Assembly (NCBI RefSeq): GCF_023856365.1
Contig: NC_064549.1
Coordinates: forward strand, 9,751,608 to 9,815,607
Direction: 5' to 3'
From: Brienomyrus brachyistius
Taxonomy: Eukaryota; Chordata; Actinopteri; Osteoglossiformes; Mormyridae
Length of the DNA stretch: 64,000 nt
Below, one piece after another: positions 39,601 through 53,819 of this stretch. Position 1 is the stretch's first letter. The number at the start of each line of letters is the position of its first letter. The position numbers and the translations under genes are program-made. The notes under the pieces were generated by a model, which was not told the DNA's origin, did not search any database, and was given only the letters and a program-made list of their open reading frames with translations.

Positions 39601-42600
39601 TTGGGCAATGTACCCCTTGAAAACTATGCATTTTTAAATTATAAGCCTACATAAACTCATGAAATGAAATAAACTCACGTGCAACTTACTTATAGTATAA
39701 TGTATACTAATAATCATCAGTTAAACATAACTATATATAACTAAAATTGATATTACAAATTAAGCTGAATTTTACAGAATTTTTATGTATGTTACCTATA
39801 CATTGTATGCATGCATATTAGAATATTTAAAATACCATTGACCGTTATTATAAATGCGTGAAAACGACGATTAATATGCACACTTCTATAAATAAGCACG
39901 TTGTAAATTTTAAACGTTGGTGCCGCCGCTTATGAATCCATGTTCAGGCTATTATGTGCAACGCGTCGCGAGCATCGAAGACTGCAGAGCCGATTTTCCG
40001 CCTCTTGAACATTGTTGGCTTTGAACAAACACCACACAAACTGGATACTTAGAGTTATGGCTCATTCATAGAACCTAGCAATTGTTTCAAGTGGTATGAA
40101 AATTAAGTAATTCTGTAAAACTAAAAGTAGCGCGGGCCCTTAGCTAGTGACAGAGCTGGGTACCACGGATTTAATGTAATGTACGGGGTATGAGGGCACG
40201 AGGCTGTTAAGGCTGAAACTAAAAAAAAAAAATTCTCATGATATAAGTAACAGGAGATGTGCTTTTAAGGTTGGCCAGTAATGCTAGGAAAAATCAAGGC
40301 AATGTTCAAAAGTATTCTAATGAATATTTATTATACCCTTACATCATAAACCAGGGGTATTACGAGACATAAACGGGCACAGCCCCCCCGCCCTCCATTA
40401 CCCATATGATTTGGTAGTGAAAAGGGGTCTAGCGACACTCATGTCATAAACTATAAAATCAATGGGAAAAAATTACTGGTGGTTAGAGGAATAAATGCGA
40501 CAAATCCGCATCTGAGAGACTGAGCGTTAAAGGAAATGATTTGAATGGCTAAGGTGGAGTAACTCGTTCAGCGACAAACCCCTCTTAAAAACATTAATTG
40601 ACAAACTTGTCTCACTCAGGGGTTGGGCAGTCTTGTAAATTTCAGTATTTGGGACATTAGTAGCACTAACTTGCACACTCCGAAACCCGTAATCTGATTT
40701 ACATATAAAACGGATTCCGTTATGCGTTAAATTCGTTTTAGCTGAGAGGGTGGATGAAAACAAAAGAAGCCAAATTCCTGAGCATTCAACACCTTTGACC
40801 CCTTTGTTAGCTCTCATTGTTATTTAAGTGGCTGATTTATAAAACCTTCATATCACCTTTTACACACCTCCTTCAACCCACGCAAGCTCATCCCAAGTTA
40901 AAAGGTAGCATTAGCCTCACTACTCAGGCCTATCTACCTAAAGTGTTTGAAGTTCTGGTGCTCAGTATGATTGCCTGTAGGATTAGAATTGACTTATATC
41001 ATGAAAAAAGATGAAACCATGGTGTTGTATAACTGCTTTTATGGGGCACCCTTCTTATGGATACAATTTAGCTAAATGTGCAAGGACCCACCCCTAAGCA
41101 CCATGTCGTGTTTTCATAGAATTAGTTGTTTAGTGAGGCCTCCCGCGTGACTGACATTTCACAGAGGCATGAATTGGTGCAGCAGAAATTTGAGCTTCTA
41201 GCCACGAGGGCCGATTACACTGATGTGAACGTCTCCGACTTCGTGAAGACACTGAGTCCAACTATGGTGACCCCCCCCCCCCCCACCTCAAAACTCTGTC
41301 ATGTTGTTCATGATGACTACTTCCCCAAACATCTAAGACTTTGTCAATTTCATAACCTGTCAAGATATGTGGCAAACATTGCAAAATTCATTTATACATA
41401 AACGTATTTCTTTATTTGAGGCAGGAGATATTGCAAAATACATAATTCAGCATTTTACGGTCCAATGTGTTTGCAAGAAAAATTCACTGGTAAATGAATA
41501 TACTTTTATTTCATATTTAAAAGTCTATCATCAGATGTAGCACAGTTATAATGTCTGAGGCAGAACCACATTCAAGCCATAAAAATAGTCTGTAATATTA
41601 TTGTGCAGTGCTGGTAAAGTTATTGTATCTGTAATTAAATGCTCTTTGTGTGATAATATTCAAATCTTAAAAAGATGGGTCTTATTAACAATACCTGGCC
41701 AATGCTTGGAGGCATTTAGGTAGAGCCTAGACTGGTTTAAATTCCATAATCAGATCTAGTAGCAGTTTAAATCTTCAATAATACTTCCTTCTGGCAGACA
41801 ATTTGTTAAGAAAAAATAAGGTAATGAATATCAGATTACTCTGGAGTTTGGCAAGAAGTGCTTTTTTTGCATGTAAATAAAATTCTCCAGGAAACTTTTG
41901 TAATGAAAGTAAGAGGACTTTCACATGGGAGTGTACAGGCATCAAGGATAAGAAAATAGAGACTGCATTCATGAAACGATCTGCTTTGTCAGTTGTGAGA
42001 GTGTGCCTCTGTACAGTGGCATTGTGGCAACGCAGGCCCCTCTACCGAGCTGGTAAATCGATAGGGCACCACGTGACCTCGATAAATGGGACTCAAGAAT
42101 GGCCTGCCTCAATGCCCCGTGGTGTTCGGTGTCGTGAGAAACAGAGGCTATGGACGGAGGAGGCGAGGAGGAGGCGCTGCAGCAGTCAGGAGTGGGCAGG
42201 AGGGGCTGATATCATCTCTCTGCACCTGGCCATTTCCACTCCCTCCCATGTCTCCAAGTCCAGTCACCCCCCCCCTCAAAGCACAGAACCACAGAGCCCA
42301 TGAAGAAACTGTTGTATCATCTTGTGATTTAACAGTGAGAATGGCGTGCCTCTGTCTTTCTCTGTGTACTAATTAATCTTGCCATTTACTAATTGACATG
42401 CACAACTGATACGGCATTCGAGGTGACAATCGAATGAAATATGCCAAATTACACACGTATATGTTTTGGTGTTGAGTGTATCTTTGGTGTTTTGACTCTT
42501 CACTGGCATGTCTGTGTTTGTCCTGAAGTCTAACCAGTGTGTGAAATGCTGGTGTGTATCGTAATGTAGCAACGGATCCCTCCCTTGAGCCAGCAAGGCC

Positions 42601-43360
42601 GGCCTCTGTGTTTGATGATTTTGCCTTTTCACTTCTCCGGTGCAAACTGTCAGCTCCTTTGATGTCAGAAGGAAACACACAATCATTCTTTTGAGCTGTA
42701 CGTTTGGGACGCTGTGAATCAGGGAGCAGCACCGGGTTGATTTCGCTCCCAACCTCGGGCATGTAGAGTTTGCATGCTCTGTAATGGGCAGGTGCCCCTC
42801 TGCTTACTGGGATAGATTCCAGCCTCGCCATGACTTTGCAATGGTTAAAGATGAGAGATGCATTATACCTACAGGCCTGATTTCTTGCTACGGTAAGGAT
42901 CAGCTGACTGCTTCGTTTTACTTGAAATGTTGAAGGTCTAAGTACAATGTCTTGTACTGGCTGCAATCTGACCAGAATAAAAAGGAAGTTTACTTTCAGC
43001 ATGTCAGAGATGCAATTTAAAAGTTCAGCCGAATGCATTAAGACGAAAATCTTCTTTGACCCTTTTCTGATTGTGTAATTGTAGCATAATTTCAAAACCA
43101 AAAAAAGAACATGGAAAATGCTGCCTGGTCAGAACCACATTTTACAGGTGAACACACGAGTGAGAGTGAAAGTGAATGTCACGAATGTCATGAAGCAGCA
43201 AAAGTACCTTTTGTTCTTTGTGGCATGGGAGGCATGTGATTGCCGAGAAATATGGGGGGGGCCTGATTACTGAGCTGGATATTGTGTTTCCAGCAGCACC
43301 TTTCCAGTTCAGGTAGCTCGTTGTATTTTTCCATGTCCTGGAATTTCTCGCCGTGGCACA
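39601..43360. other. Intergenic, no gene seen
   Basis: AT-rich sequence upstream of slc1a5. No exon supported. A poly-C run of 14 nt lies at 41271-41284. One 46-codon stretch at 41133-41270 without stops was considered and not accepted. Confidence 0.6.
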
Positions 43361-43382
43361 CCCCCCCCCCCCCCCCCCCCCC
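43361..43382 (+). repeat. Poly-C tract (22 nt)
   Basis: Uninterrupted run of 22 C, the longest homopolymer noticed in the window. Confidence 0.95.
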
Positions 43383-43492
43383 GGAAGTGTGACACACACC
43401 TCTACACTATTATGACATTTGCTTCTACATAAGAATTAAGACACGGATCGTAGCCATGAATAAATTTTGGGAGGTGGGGGGCCCCTTGATGG

Positions 43493-43834
43493 CAGTGGTG
43501 CTGTGGTTTGTACTGTCGCCTCATACCTCTGGGACCAGCATTAGAGTCTCATGTGTTCCTTGGTTCCATGTGTGTGGAGTTTTCATGATCTTCCCGTGTC
43601 ATCGAGGGGTTTCTTCCAGGTACTGACGATTTTCCCTCACAATCCAAAAATCATGCTAAGGTTAATTGACGTTACTAAACGAATTGCTCATAAGTGTGTG
43701 TGGGTGAGGGAATGGTGAGTGGCTGTGCCCTGCGATGGCTCGGTGCCCCCCATCCTGGTTTGTCTTGCACCCATAGGTTCCAGACCCCCCAGAGCCCTGA
43801 ATAATGGTTACAGAAAATGGACAGATGGATGGAG
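43493..43834 (+). mobile_element. tRNA-like SINE, copy 3 (old)
   Basis: Recognisable blocks in order (CTGTCGCCTCATACCTCTGG, TGTGTGGAGTTTTCATGATC, AATCCAAAAATCATGCTAAG, GACAGATGGATGGA) but with many substitutions and no clear target duplication. Confidence 0.75.
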
Positions 43835-46396
43835 ACTCCATGACAAATTTCATCATCTCGGGGGGATTCCTGCTTCGGTGAGGGGGGGTAATTTTCAAGG
43901 GGGTTCAAACTCTTTTCTTTTCTGATTTGGGGTTGGCAAAATTTCACGGACCAATTTTGCTAATTAGATTCGCATTTCATCGCTAACTCACAGGCGGGGG
44001 TGAGGGGGGGGGGGTATGGGGGCGGTATGGGGCGTTGCCGTGCTCCCTGGTGTTTACCACATCGGAGTGTGTTCCTCTACATTGAGCAACAGAAGGCCAT
44101 TCTAAGCATTTACACATTAGCACACCGTAACCTGATTCCACTGCTGCTGTTTAAAGCAGGAGGCCTTGCCAGGAGAGACAGCCTCGTGGGATCAACATCT
44201 AAGCGGCGAAAACAGTTTAAGCAGCAGACCTACAAGCACGTGCAACCTGCCCATGTACACCAGGACATCGATTAATCATCATCTCATGGGTGTCGCGTTG
44301 TATAAGATCAGAATCACATGTATGGAAGTGTCTACTGGAAATGAGAAAACATGTCAACACTAGAGGATTATGGGGAAAAAGACTGGCCTTTTAGTTGCAA
44401 GCATGTCTGCTAAAATGATCTATCTGCAGTTAGCCCTGGCACCCGGGCAGCGAGGATGGCGAGCGAAAACCCCAAGGCACTTCAGAAAAGGAGATGTCAG
44501 GATTAGCTTGTGATTTCCAGCTTGTGCTGTAATAACAGGGGGCAGATTCTATATAAAGGCAGCACAGAAATATATGAGACACAGCAGGGCTGCCGGTCAG
44601 CTGTGCTGATGACGGCCAACACAAGTAGTGGTAAATGGCTAATGCATTTTCCCCTTTCCTTTACAGGGTTAATTAATGAGAAACGAAGGGAGGGTGTATG
44701 TCTGCATAGGAGAGCAGTTTTTCGACTGGTATAGGACAGCCCAGTATAAAGCAGGGTGGGTTTGTTTTTTTTCAAGTTAATGGTTTATGGGATGAGAATG
44801 CTGACAGACGCGGTTAGTAACTACAGACCACTTGCAGACCCTACAAAATTTATTAGCAAACAATTAAAAATCCGCCCCCCAATCTACGACATGGAAAAAA
44901 TGCCTAGTTAATACATCACATTGTTAGCTTGATAAATGCGCAGTTATCAACTACAATGATTTAGTTCACTTCCCCGATGCTGAGCTGTTCGGTGAAACCT
45001 GTTACAGTTTTACTCAATCCTACCATGTGATTCTAGATTTTTTTGTTAGCCGTGCAACTTAATACCCTCTACAGAAACACAAAGTACAAAGGAGGACATA
45101 ACATGAGGCCACAATTACCAGAGGCTAGGACTGAGCTGACCTGAAAAAGCCTCTGTTATTAATTTAATTGGTGGACTTTCACTCGTGTGCATTAGCTCCG
45201 GAGATGTTGCTTCATCGATATAGGTAACCCTGATACTCAAAATCATTTTCTATACCCCATGCACCCATTTCGTGGTTGTTCTCTGCTGATCAAGGTCACT
45301 CTCTGATTTTAAGGTTGACTATAAATAGACATTTACGTCATTAATTGTGATCAATGACTGAAGACATCGGTTCTGAACCTTGGCTGACGCATTGATCCGC
45401 TGACAATGATTGATGACGATGTGGCAATGAAAGGACTGGTGTTTGTGTGTCTGCTATCTTACGCAGCCACCTCTGCAGCCACAAGAGATAGTGTATCTGT
45501 ATGTATGTTTGCATATTTTCTTGGAGAATGATAGTAAACTATAAATAAAGGCCTTATCAGGCTTAGCTCCCAGTCTCGATGTTGTCCTGTGGTTGGGACA
45601 CAGTTGTGTTTAGGTGGACAAATTAAATCTTTTTTGCTTCCTTCCTATTTGAAATCTCCATAAAACTCCACAAAATATGCAATTGTTTGGAATTTGCCTT
45701 ATCATAGAGTAGCCTATACTTATGACTGGATGGGCCTTACCATATCTGCAATTAAAGCTCCTCTTATAGCTAGTTTTTCATTGTTTTATCGGGGCGAATT
45801 TAGGAATCATACATATTGACAGAATTTTATAAGGTATCTTGCATTTAGGCTTACACACATCCCTGCTCCTGTACACATGTACATTTGATATATTTTGTTG
45901 TTGTCCAGTGCTTAAGCTGCACCAACCAGAGCATAAGATATAACAACAGGATAGTCCTAGGTAAGATGTTACACTTGCAAACGGTCCTGCAAACAGCCCT
46001 CCAACTTGTAGGGAAAAATCTGGGGTTTGGTGGCAGGATTGGCACTCCAGCCATGGTAAAATTTTCACAGAGCTCTGACGAAGCAGACAGGACCGTTTTC
46101 TGAACTCTGCAGGAGTAGTTCTGTCGCAGCCACCCACAGGAAGGCTGCATGCATCAGGAAGGAGATGGGGAAAGCCTTCAGCAGACTCATCCCAGCAAGA
46201 GTGGAAATCGCCGGAGAGCCGATGAGGGTCAGGACTGCATGGCAGCACTCGGCCCCCGCAGGGATCTGTGGTGTCCAGGGTGAACTTCTCCACGCCGGTG
46301 GTAAGGCTGTCTTCCTGGCATTGCAAGCAATCTTTAAAAATCTAACATCGATTGCGTCCTGGCACTGAGGGTTCTCATCGAGCACAAATACAAATA
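43835..46396. other. Intergenic, no gene seen
   Basis: No supported exon, RNA gene or complete mobile element. A stretch at 46060-46380 has unusual ORFs on the minus strand next to the LINE and may be part of an unrecognised repeat. Confidence 0.5.
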
Positions 46397-47402
46397 TCGG
46401 TTCCTTTATAGCCTTTGTTGATTTTCATAAAGCATTCGATTCAGTTGATCGAGTTGCCCTGTACAACATTCTGAGACTTTACGGGGTCCCCCAAAGTTGC
46501 TGGACGTCATGGCTGGCCTATACACTGGTACTGTGAGTGCTATGCAGAGTGGAGGCAGAACCTCTGTGTTCTTCTCAGTGGACTCTGGGGTTCGTCAGGG
46601 GTGTGTGCTTGCTCCTACTCTGTTCAGTGCTTGCATGGACTGGGTGTTGGGCAGGGTCATGGAGTCCAGCAGCTGGGGGGCATCTGTTGTTGAAGAAAGA
46701 TTTGCTGATCTTGACTTTGCCGACGACGGCTTGCGCGTGTCCTGGATAAAAACCAAGATCCAGGCCTTTAATGACCTCTTGGGCACAACCATCAGCAGTC
46801 TGTCTGTTTGTGGAGAGAATGTCGACTGCATTGAGAGGTTCACTTACCTCGGCAGCAATATCCATGTCTCTGGTGACTGTTCCTATGAAGTCAGCAGACG
46901 GATTGGGAGAGCATGATTGGGAGGTCACTGGAAAGGGGTGTGACGTTCCCAATATCTTTGTAAGAAGACGAATGTCCAAGTCTTTAGGTTCCTGGTGCTC
47001 CCTGTCTTGCTGTACGGCTGTCAGATACAGACGCTATCCAGTGACCTGAAACAAAGACCGGACTCCTTCGGTACTGTGGATCTTCGGAGAATCCTTGGGT
47101 ACCGCTGGTTTGACTCTGTATTGAATGAGTGGTTACTCAGGGAATCCAGAATGAGACACATTGCCCGCACTGTGAAGGGGCATCAGTTACGGCACTACGG
47201 CCATGTGGCTCGATTTCCTGAGGGTGATCCGGCTCGCAGGATCCTCACTGCTGTGGACCCAAGGGGCTGGACCAGGCCAAGGAGGGTGGGACTAGACTGC
47301 ATGTCAGCCTGGGGGGGTTGCCAACTGGGATCCAGAGGTGTTTCATTGAGTGGTGGGTATGGCAACGCGCGGTACCAGTGCCTGCTCTCTAACCTGGCCT
47401 GA
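46397..47402 (+). mobile_element. Degenerate non-LTR retrotransposon (reverse transcriptase fragment)
   Basis: Reading plus-strand frames in order gives FIAFVDFHKAFDSVDRVALY then NILRLYGVP, SVDSGVRQGCVLAPTLFSAC, FADLDFADD, LRVSWIKTKIQ, FTYLGSNI, and a C-terminal LLYGCQIQTLSSDL, LRRILGYRW, RHYGHVARFPEGDPARRIL. These are the RT and post-RT blocks of a fish LINE. The reading frame is interrupted near 46500 and 46915. A deletion of roughly 25-30 codons joins the FADD active-site box straight to LRVSW. The element is 5'-truncated and non-functional. Clade not assigned. Confidence 0.85.
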
Positions 47403-47794
47403 CAGTGGAAGATCTTCTCATGAAGATCTCATGAGACTGGACCTGATGACCACACCCTGATCCCTGATTAATCTAATTTCTACCAGGTTCATCACATACA
47501 AACACAGCCGCCTAAGCCTCTCTGTCTGTGAATAGAAGATTGCTTGTTTAAGCTCCAGCCTCAGAGGTAGAGCCTCATGTCCATGTGCTCTTGAGCCAGG
47601 CCCTTGACCTCCAGGTCTGGGCACGCTGCACGCTGCCTGACCCTGTGCTGTCACCCCCCAAACTTGCTCTCACCTACATATGTGTCTGTGTCTCATGGAC
47701 AGCAAGATGGGGTAGGCGAAGATTAGCATTCCAGTGTACTTCTGCAAATGACAAATAAAGGTTCACCTTGTTTTATATGATATGAATTATAATT

Positions 47795-47940
47795 CATCCA
47801 TTTATCTATCAATTTTCTAATCCCCTTTGCTATCCGGACGTGGGAGTGCTATCCCAGGCAGCAAAGGGCCCAAGGCTGGGATACACCCTGGATGGCATAT
47901 CTGTCCATCACAGGGCACATACATGCACATACTACAAGCT
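47795..47940 (-). mobile_element. SINE-family fragment
   Basis: ATTCATCCATTTATCTATCA and the later CATCACAGGGCACATACATG resemble the 3' part of the tRNA-like SINE in reverse orientation; heavily diverged. Confidence 0.45.
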
Positions 47941-48429
47941 GAACTATATACATATTCTTTTTATTTTTATAGCTAACATAAATATCTAAATATTTATCAC
48001 TGCTCTATTTTCCAGAAGGATACAGAAAACACCCCTCAAACCTCCTTTTTGTAGAGGCCAACCAATGAGTAAATAGTTTTAATTTTTTTCCTTTTAATCA
48101 TCTCATAATCAACCCTTTTTTCATCTTCTTCCCTTCCTGATTCATTCTGTGTTTCTGTCTAATGTGGGCATAGAGAACATTTCATATTTCCGGTAGACCT
48201 CCACAGAGTATTGCTACATCTCTCTATGATTGGTCCTTCCCATTCAAGACATCCAATAGTGTCTTTTCCTCTGTTACACGCCCAAATTAACGCCTGTTTA
48301 CATTTTTGTTTTTTTTCCCCACACAGTTGCTAAGTCATGTTATGTTAAGTTATGCAACTTACTGTGAATTGTACACTAATGAAATTTGACCTTTATTATA
48401 AATTCAAGATAAAGTTTTCTACGTGCTGG

Positions 48430-48655
48430 TCTAAGTCACAGTGGCTCAGCATGGTTACATCACAGCTGCAGGGCCTTGGATTGCTCTGTCAGTGTAGAGT
48501 TTTTCACTCGGTTCTCTCTAGCGATTCCAGTTACCTCCTTCAGTCCACAAACATGTAGTTAAACTAATTGTCATCTCTAAATTGCCTGTAATACATGAGT
48601 AGGTGAGTGTATATGCCCTGCAATAGACTGGCATCCCATCCAAGGTTCACTGTAC
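48430..48655 (+). mobile_element. tRNA-like SINE, very degraded copy
   Basis: Blocks such as TCCACAAACATGTAGTTAAA, CTAATTGTCATCTCTAAATT then GCCTGTA, and GCCCTGCAATAGACTGGCAT keep the SINE order with many changes. Confidence 0.5.
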
Positions 48656-49407
48656 ATCTAGAATACATTTATTCGTTTGGCAGATGTGTTTGTCTAATGC
48701 GACCTAAAAGTGAGGCAGAGATCACTTCACAAGCATGTAGCTGTCAAGGATGCGAGTTAAGTACAAGCGCTGCTAGGCTGAGTAACCAGTGAGTAACCAG
48801 AATCAAGTACAAGTAAGTAGAGGAGCAAGAGCGATATGACACATTACAAGACACTGTTGGATCCTAACATCCATGGAATTAGACAAATCAAAACAGCATG
48901 AGGATTAAGTTTTTACAAGACAAGTGAAAAATACAATGGTGCCCATCGTCGCCATGACACCATAAACAAAGTATAGCCAGAATGCGAACGGAAGAGTTAG
49001 TTGAGGTCTTCCTAGAAAATCTGGGTCCTGAGGGATTTCTTGAGAAAGGCTTTGCTGACCAGATGTGGATAGTCTAGCCCTGTGCTGCCTGCTCCGGAAA
49101 AACTGTCATGAAATGGACGTTCTAAAATTATGATGTGGTAATGACTGATCTCATTTTGGCTAACATTCGATGGTTGACAGTGCACCGAAATCACCGGGTG
49201 TGTGCTGAGAACCTCCTACATCGATTTGAAGTTTAGGGACATGGAATTTAAAATCGGAGGAGTCGGTTACCAACACACACCTATTAACTCTCTGACTCAC
49301 ATACATACACAGACACACACGTCGGGTAAACATGTCTTTTTGCATTTAAATTCTTTTCATTGCAGTCACATGTTGTGGGGACATTGTGTCCCCATAAGGT
49401 TAGGTAC

Positions 49408-49457
<50 letters not shown>
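49408..49457. repeat. (CT)n-(CA)n compound microsatellite
   Basis: About 13 CT followed by about 12 CA copies. Confidence 0.95.
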
Positions 49458-49458
<1 letters not shown>

Positions 49459-49622
49459 AAACTCCTGCCACAGCGGGCAGATAGACAGAAATACCAACCC
49501 CGACTAGACATCCAGGGATCTTTGGGAACTTTGCATGTTGCATTATTTTAATTAGAAATGACAGATGTTACAAATGTGTGCCAAAGAAGACATGGGGAAA
49601 ACGGGAATGTGAGGGAGTAAGA

Positions 49623-49689
49623 AGCACAAGGAGGCCAGGGATTGGCTAAAAGGAGCACAAGGAGGCCAGGGATTGGCTAAAAGGAGCAC
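49623..49689. repeat. 31-bp tandem duplication
   Basis: Two exact copies of a unit starting AGCACAAGGAGGCCAGGGAT and ending GGCTAAAAGG, plus the start of a third. Confidence 0.95.
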
Positions 49690-52600
49690 ACCCCTAATAT
49701 CCACCTTCTCAGTCTCCAACCCCAAATGATATAACACTCTTTCCTAGGCAAGTCTCCCGTCCAATTTCATTTACCAGCTTTTCTTTTCTAACAATTTACA
49801 GCTTTTCTTTTTAACCTGCACATATCAGCGATCTCTGCCTCGCTCACAGAAATACTATGAGTGAGTTCCACAACTCCCGTGGTTCTGGCCCACAAGAAAA
49901 ATGCCGACTGTCAGCCAGAGTCACTCACCGTGGTCGGCCCACAGTCGGCAAGCAATCTTTTGCCGTTGCCGACAGTGAACCGAATGTGCCACAACTCAGC
50001 CAGAATCGGCTCAAATGTGCTTGCAAACAAAGCACTTTCCTTTTCTGTAGAAGGAGTTAATGTTTAACATTTAAAATTACACATATTTCAATTAAACCAC
50101 TATCTGAAGAAGAGTGATTATATTGCAGCGATAATGATTCTGTGCTGTAGTCTTGTTGTGCAGTGTAAATGGGTGACAAATGTCGCTGGTCTGGACTTTC
50201 ATGTCAGAAGTGGTGCTAAATTAGATTCAAGCAAGTAAACAATAATTTTGAGAAAGCGGTATAGTGCTATAATCCCTAAGTTTGCCAGCACAGAGATAGT
50301 TCATAGCTTTCTGAAACACACTCGTTTCTGTACCAGACACCATGAAAAGGCAGATCATATCAGAATGGTTATGATAACCTCTTAAACTTAGTGACATTCT
50401 CCAAGGTCGAGCCAACTGGAATAGGTTGCTGTCTACAGTTTCATCTGCACCATGACCAGCGAGAACAATATTTCCCTCAGTGTATGACTTCTCAGATAAT
50501 ATATCTGAAGCTGACAATAAAAGATACTTTGGCTTGACCTTTTGACCCTGTGAAGTATGCTGTTTGTTGTGACCACATGTGCTTTGTAGGTTTGGTCTTT
50601 GCTTTGGAATTTAGTTTGATAGTCATCTTTGTGGTCATCATTAATTAGCTTGGCAAATGCTTTATCTAACTGAACTTTTGGTTTGTTTGTTTGTTTGTTT
50701 AAATACTTCCCCAAGGCGTTTTAAGTACAATGTTGACTTTGTGCAACATTCCCATGGAAGAAAATATAGCTACTGTCCAACAAATAATTAGCTGGGCCGA
50801 AACTGCAGACTGAAGCATGATACATGTCCAGGACAACATTTACCCATCAAAAGACCGGAGAGAAAGTTTAAGCCAGCAGTCCATTACCTGTAATCTGAGA
50901 ATAAAGATCAAATGAAAAGATTTAGTGAGGCCTGAAGATATCAGGGAGAAAAGTAAAGTCAGTGCAGAGGTCAATGCCATTACTGTAACGTTCTGTGAGC
51001 CGAGAGAAAGAAAAAGAACAGCAGGAATTCCAACCCTTTCTACTTTCACAGTATAATCTAACGCATTTTATGCCCAAACCCAAAATGTCTCTGCACTGCT
51101 CATTAATCTGAACTAGATTCTTTTGGCCTGAATACTAACCTTAATGGCCACAGGTCTCAGATTTCTGGGAGTATTTGAATATTTAGCCAATTTTAGCCAT
51201 ATCTGTCTGAATATCCTGATAAGAGGTTTTTCTTGTGAGGGTGGACAGGGTAAACAGTAAGGTCACAGAGAGCATTTCACAATAATCACAATGGCAATCA
51301 TTGTGTAAAGTGTTTATGCAATGCACAGCAGATGTAACAAGGCATGAAATATGCAAGTTGGTCATTTTGACTGCTAGAAGAATATTACAGCCTAATGTTG
51401 GCATGCAAATATGAACATGTCAGGTGAGAACTCCAGAAAGCCAATTTTAAAATGGCTTTTGCTAGCTGGTTGTACATCCAAGTAGTCTTGGGCTTTGACT
51501 GTAACCATAACAGCAACCACTGCCAATATTGCTATGGCAACATGCATCGCCTATTCATATATTTGTCGGTCTGTGGATCTTATTTGCTTACAACACACTT
51601 GCAATTAAAGCAATATCAGGGTTTAATGTATGATTTATAACTTTGGTTATATTCACGTGAACTGTGTTGCGTAGTGACATTGTGAAGTTGCATGGACTTA
51701 GAGGTTCACCCCCCCCCCCTTCACCACCTCAAAGCCTGATGGGAAATGTAGCCATGGAAACTGAGCATTAAACTCTTAATTTTGCTCCCAGATCCATAGG
51801 ATCAAGGACTCCAAGTTTCATTAAACTAAATGTCATTAATTTGGTATATATACCTTATATATACCTTATTACAGATACCCAGCTACGGAGGAATGTGGCT
51901 GAATTTGTTCCCATAGCCTCTTGCTGATGTTGGATGGACAGTCCTGGCAGTGCTGCCACTCTGACACCAACCCCTGCTCTCTTGCATTGCCTCTCTCCTG
52001 TTCTGCTCTGGCTGACACACTTTCCATTTACTCGCCCCCCCCCCCCTTCCAGGGTGAATCAGTCAGAGGTCCAGACATAAGGGAGCCTCCAGCCTGCCCA
52101 GCGGCCTCCCTGCCTGCCTGCTGTATGCCTGTGCCGGCCCACCTGCCTGCTCCATAATGCACCTGTTGTCCTGTGCCCTCCTGCTGCTCGCCTGAATTCA
52201 TGTTTTTACTTATTTCTGCTAATTGCCCAGTGCAGGCCAGAGGAACATGGACCTCCCCCTAGAGTGTCTGGGGACCTCGGGACTCTCTAAATGCTTTGTT
52301 ATAATACCCGATGTCGAAAGTGATATATCAGTACATTTGAATTCAAGTAACTGAATTGATGAGTTTTCATCTCTTTCTGTCTGATCTGTAAACATCGCTA
52401 AGTGTGATTCCTCGGGGCAATAGGCCAGTCATTCTAGTACATTTTTAGGTGGAGCTGGCCAGACGGCGGTAACCAAAGCATGGCCAGCAGTCATTATGGG
52501 TGTTTCAAGGGTACTTTCAGGGGGGACCAGACCAGGGATTATTATTTCTGACTGCTTCCAGTATCAGGACCTGGGAATAAGCCACAGACGGATTATCAAC

Positions 52601-53800
52601 AAAAACTGGCTATAATCCCCTGTCGAAAACTACATTACATATTACACAGGTCTACAAATTTGTTTTTTCAGGTGCCAAGGTTTTTTGAATGGATTTAGGG
52701 TATTTTGAGGGTGCTGAATTAAATTAAAAAATCCCATTACTTTTGCTGAATTGGTTCTAGTTTTTAAGATAATGGACATCCACGAAAATCATGCAACTAG
52801 TGTGTGATAACAAATGCAATAGCTTTTGGTCTGTCTTGGTCTTTGGTCTGTTTTTGTATGATGTTAGACTGTTTACTTACTAGTTGTAACTAAAATAAAA
52901 ATATTCTTGCAATTCTGAATGCGTTAATTAATGAATTACCTATTAAATATCTCATAAACTAGAGCCAATCTGATAAAACCGGAGTCATATTCATAATCAG
53001 CACCATAAACTTAATATAAAACCGTTCAGACATGGTTGGCACCAAAATCACTGAATACCAGTGTTATCATTCAGCCTGACCCCAAGCATCTGTCTGAAGT
53101 TTTGTACAGCTTTAGAATATATCTACATTTATTTCTTGTACATTGAAACTGATCATTATGATTAAATGCCAATCTGTTCGTATTTTTCATGAATTAATTG
53201 GCCACTGCAAAAGAACCACCTTTAAATGATGTACATGCAGTGCAGAGCTGTGGGAAATCTGAAGCCCATATAATGCAGTGCAGACAGTGGAATACCCCGG
53301 ATGGGACAGTCTGTGGGCAATTTATAAACACTAATTCACCTAAATGCATGTCTCTGGGTCACGGGAGAGGGCTGATGGGTTTGCGGGCTGGCAAAATTTA
53401 TCGTGGAAGAATTTATCTTGGTGTGGTGAGCCAGTCTGGCTCAAGGCCAGGTCTCCCACAATAGTAATCCCACAATCCCGCAGAGTACTAGGCCAGGACC
53501 TCACCTCCCATCCCTAGACCTGTGGCCACGGATCCACCATGCAATTAATAATTACAAGACAACTGGCGCATTTTTTAAATAGACAGAATGCAGTGAAACG
53601 GAGGCTGGGTTCGTACACATATCTGTGGCTTGGCCGTGCTCCTGTGGCTGAGCCTTGGATTCACCTGCCAGCATAATCCCAGTGTCAGCATCACTAATGC
53701 AGTCACAGGCTGCTTTTCATGCTGGCCTACTTTCCTGCCTAATCCACACACTGCGGCACAGCAACAAAGACAGTGCCACTGTGTGGATTATTCCAGTCCC
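49690..53800. other. Intergenic, no gene seen
   Basis: No exon, RNA gene or classified repeat that I can support. Short C-runs at about 51711-51719 and 52036-52046. Confidence 0.5.
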
Positions 53801-53805
53801 AGTCT

Positions 53806-53819
53806 GGGGGGGGGGGGGG
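53806..53819 (+). repeat. Poly-G tract (14 nt)
   Basis: Uninterrupted run of 14 G. Confidence 0.95.

Noticed and set aside
45778..46385. Minus-strand ORFs of 182 and 106 codons upstream of the LINE
   Set aside because: Overlapping frames with no recognisable domain or splice structure; possibly part of an unclassified repeat.
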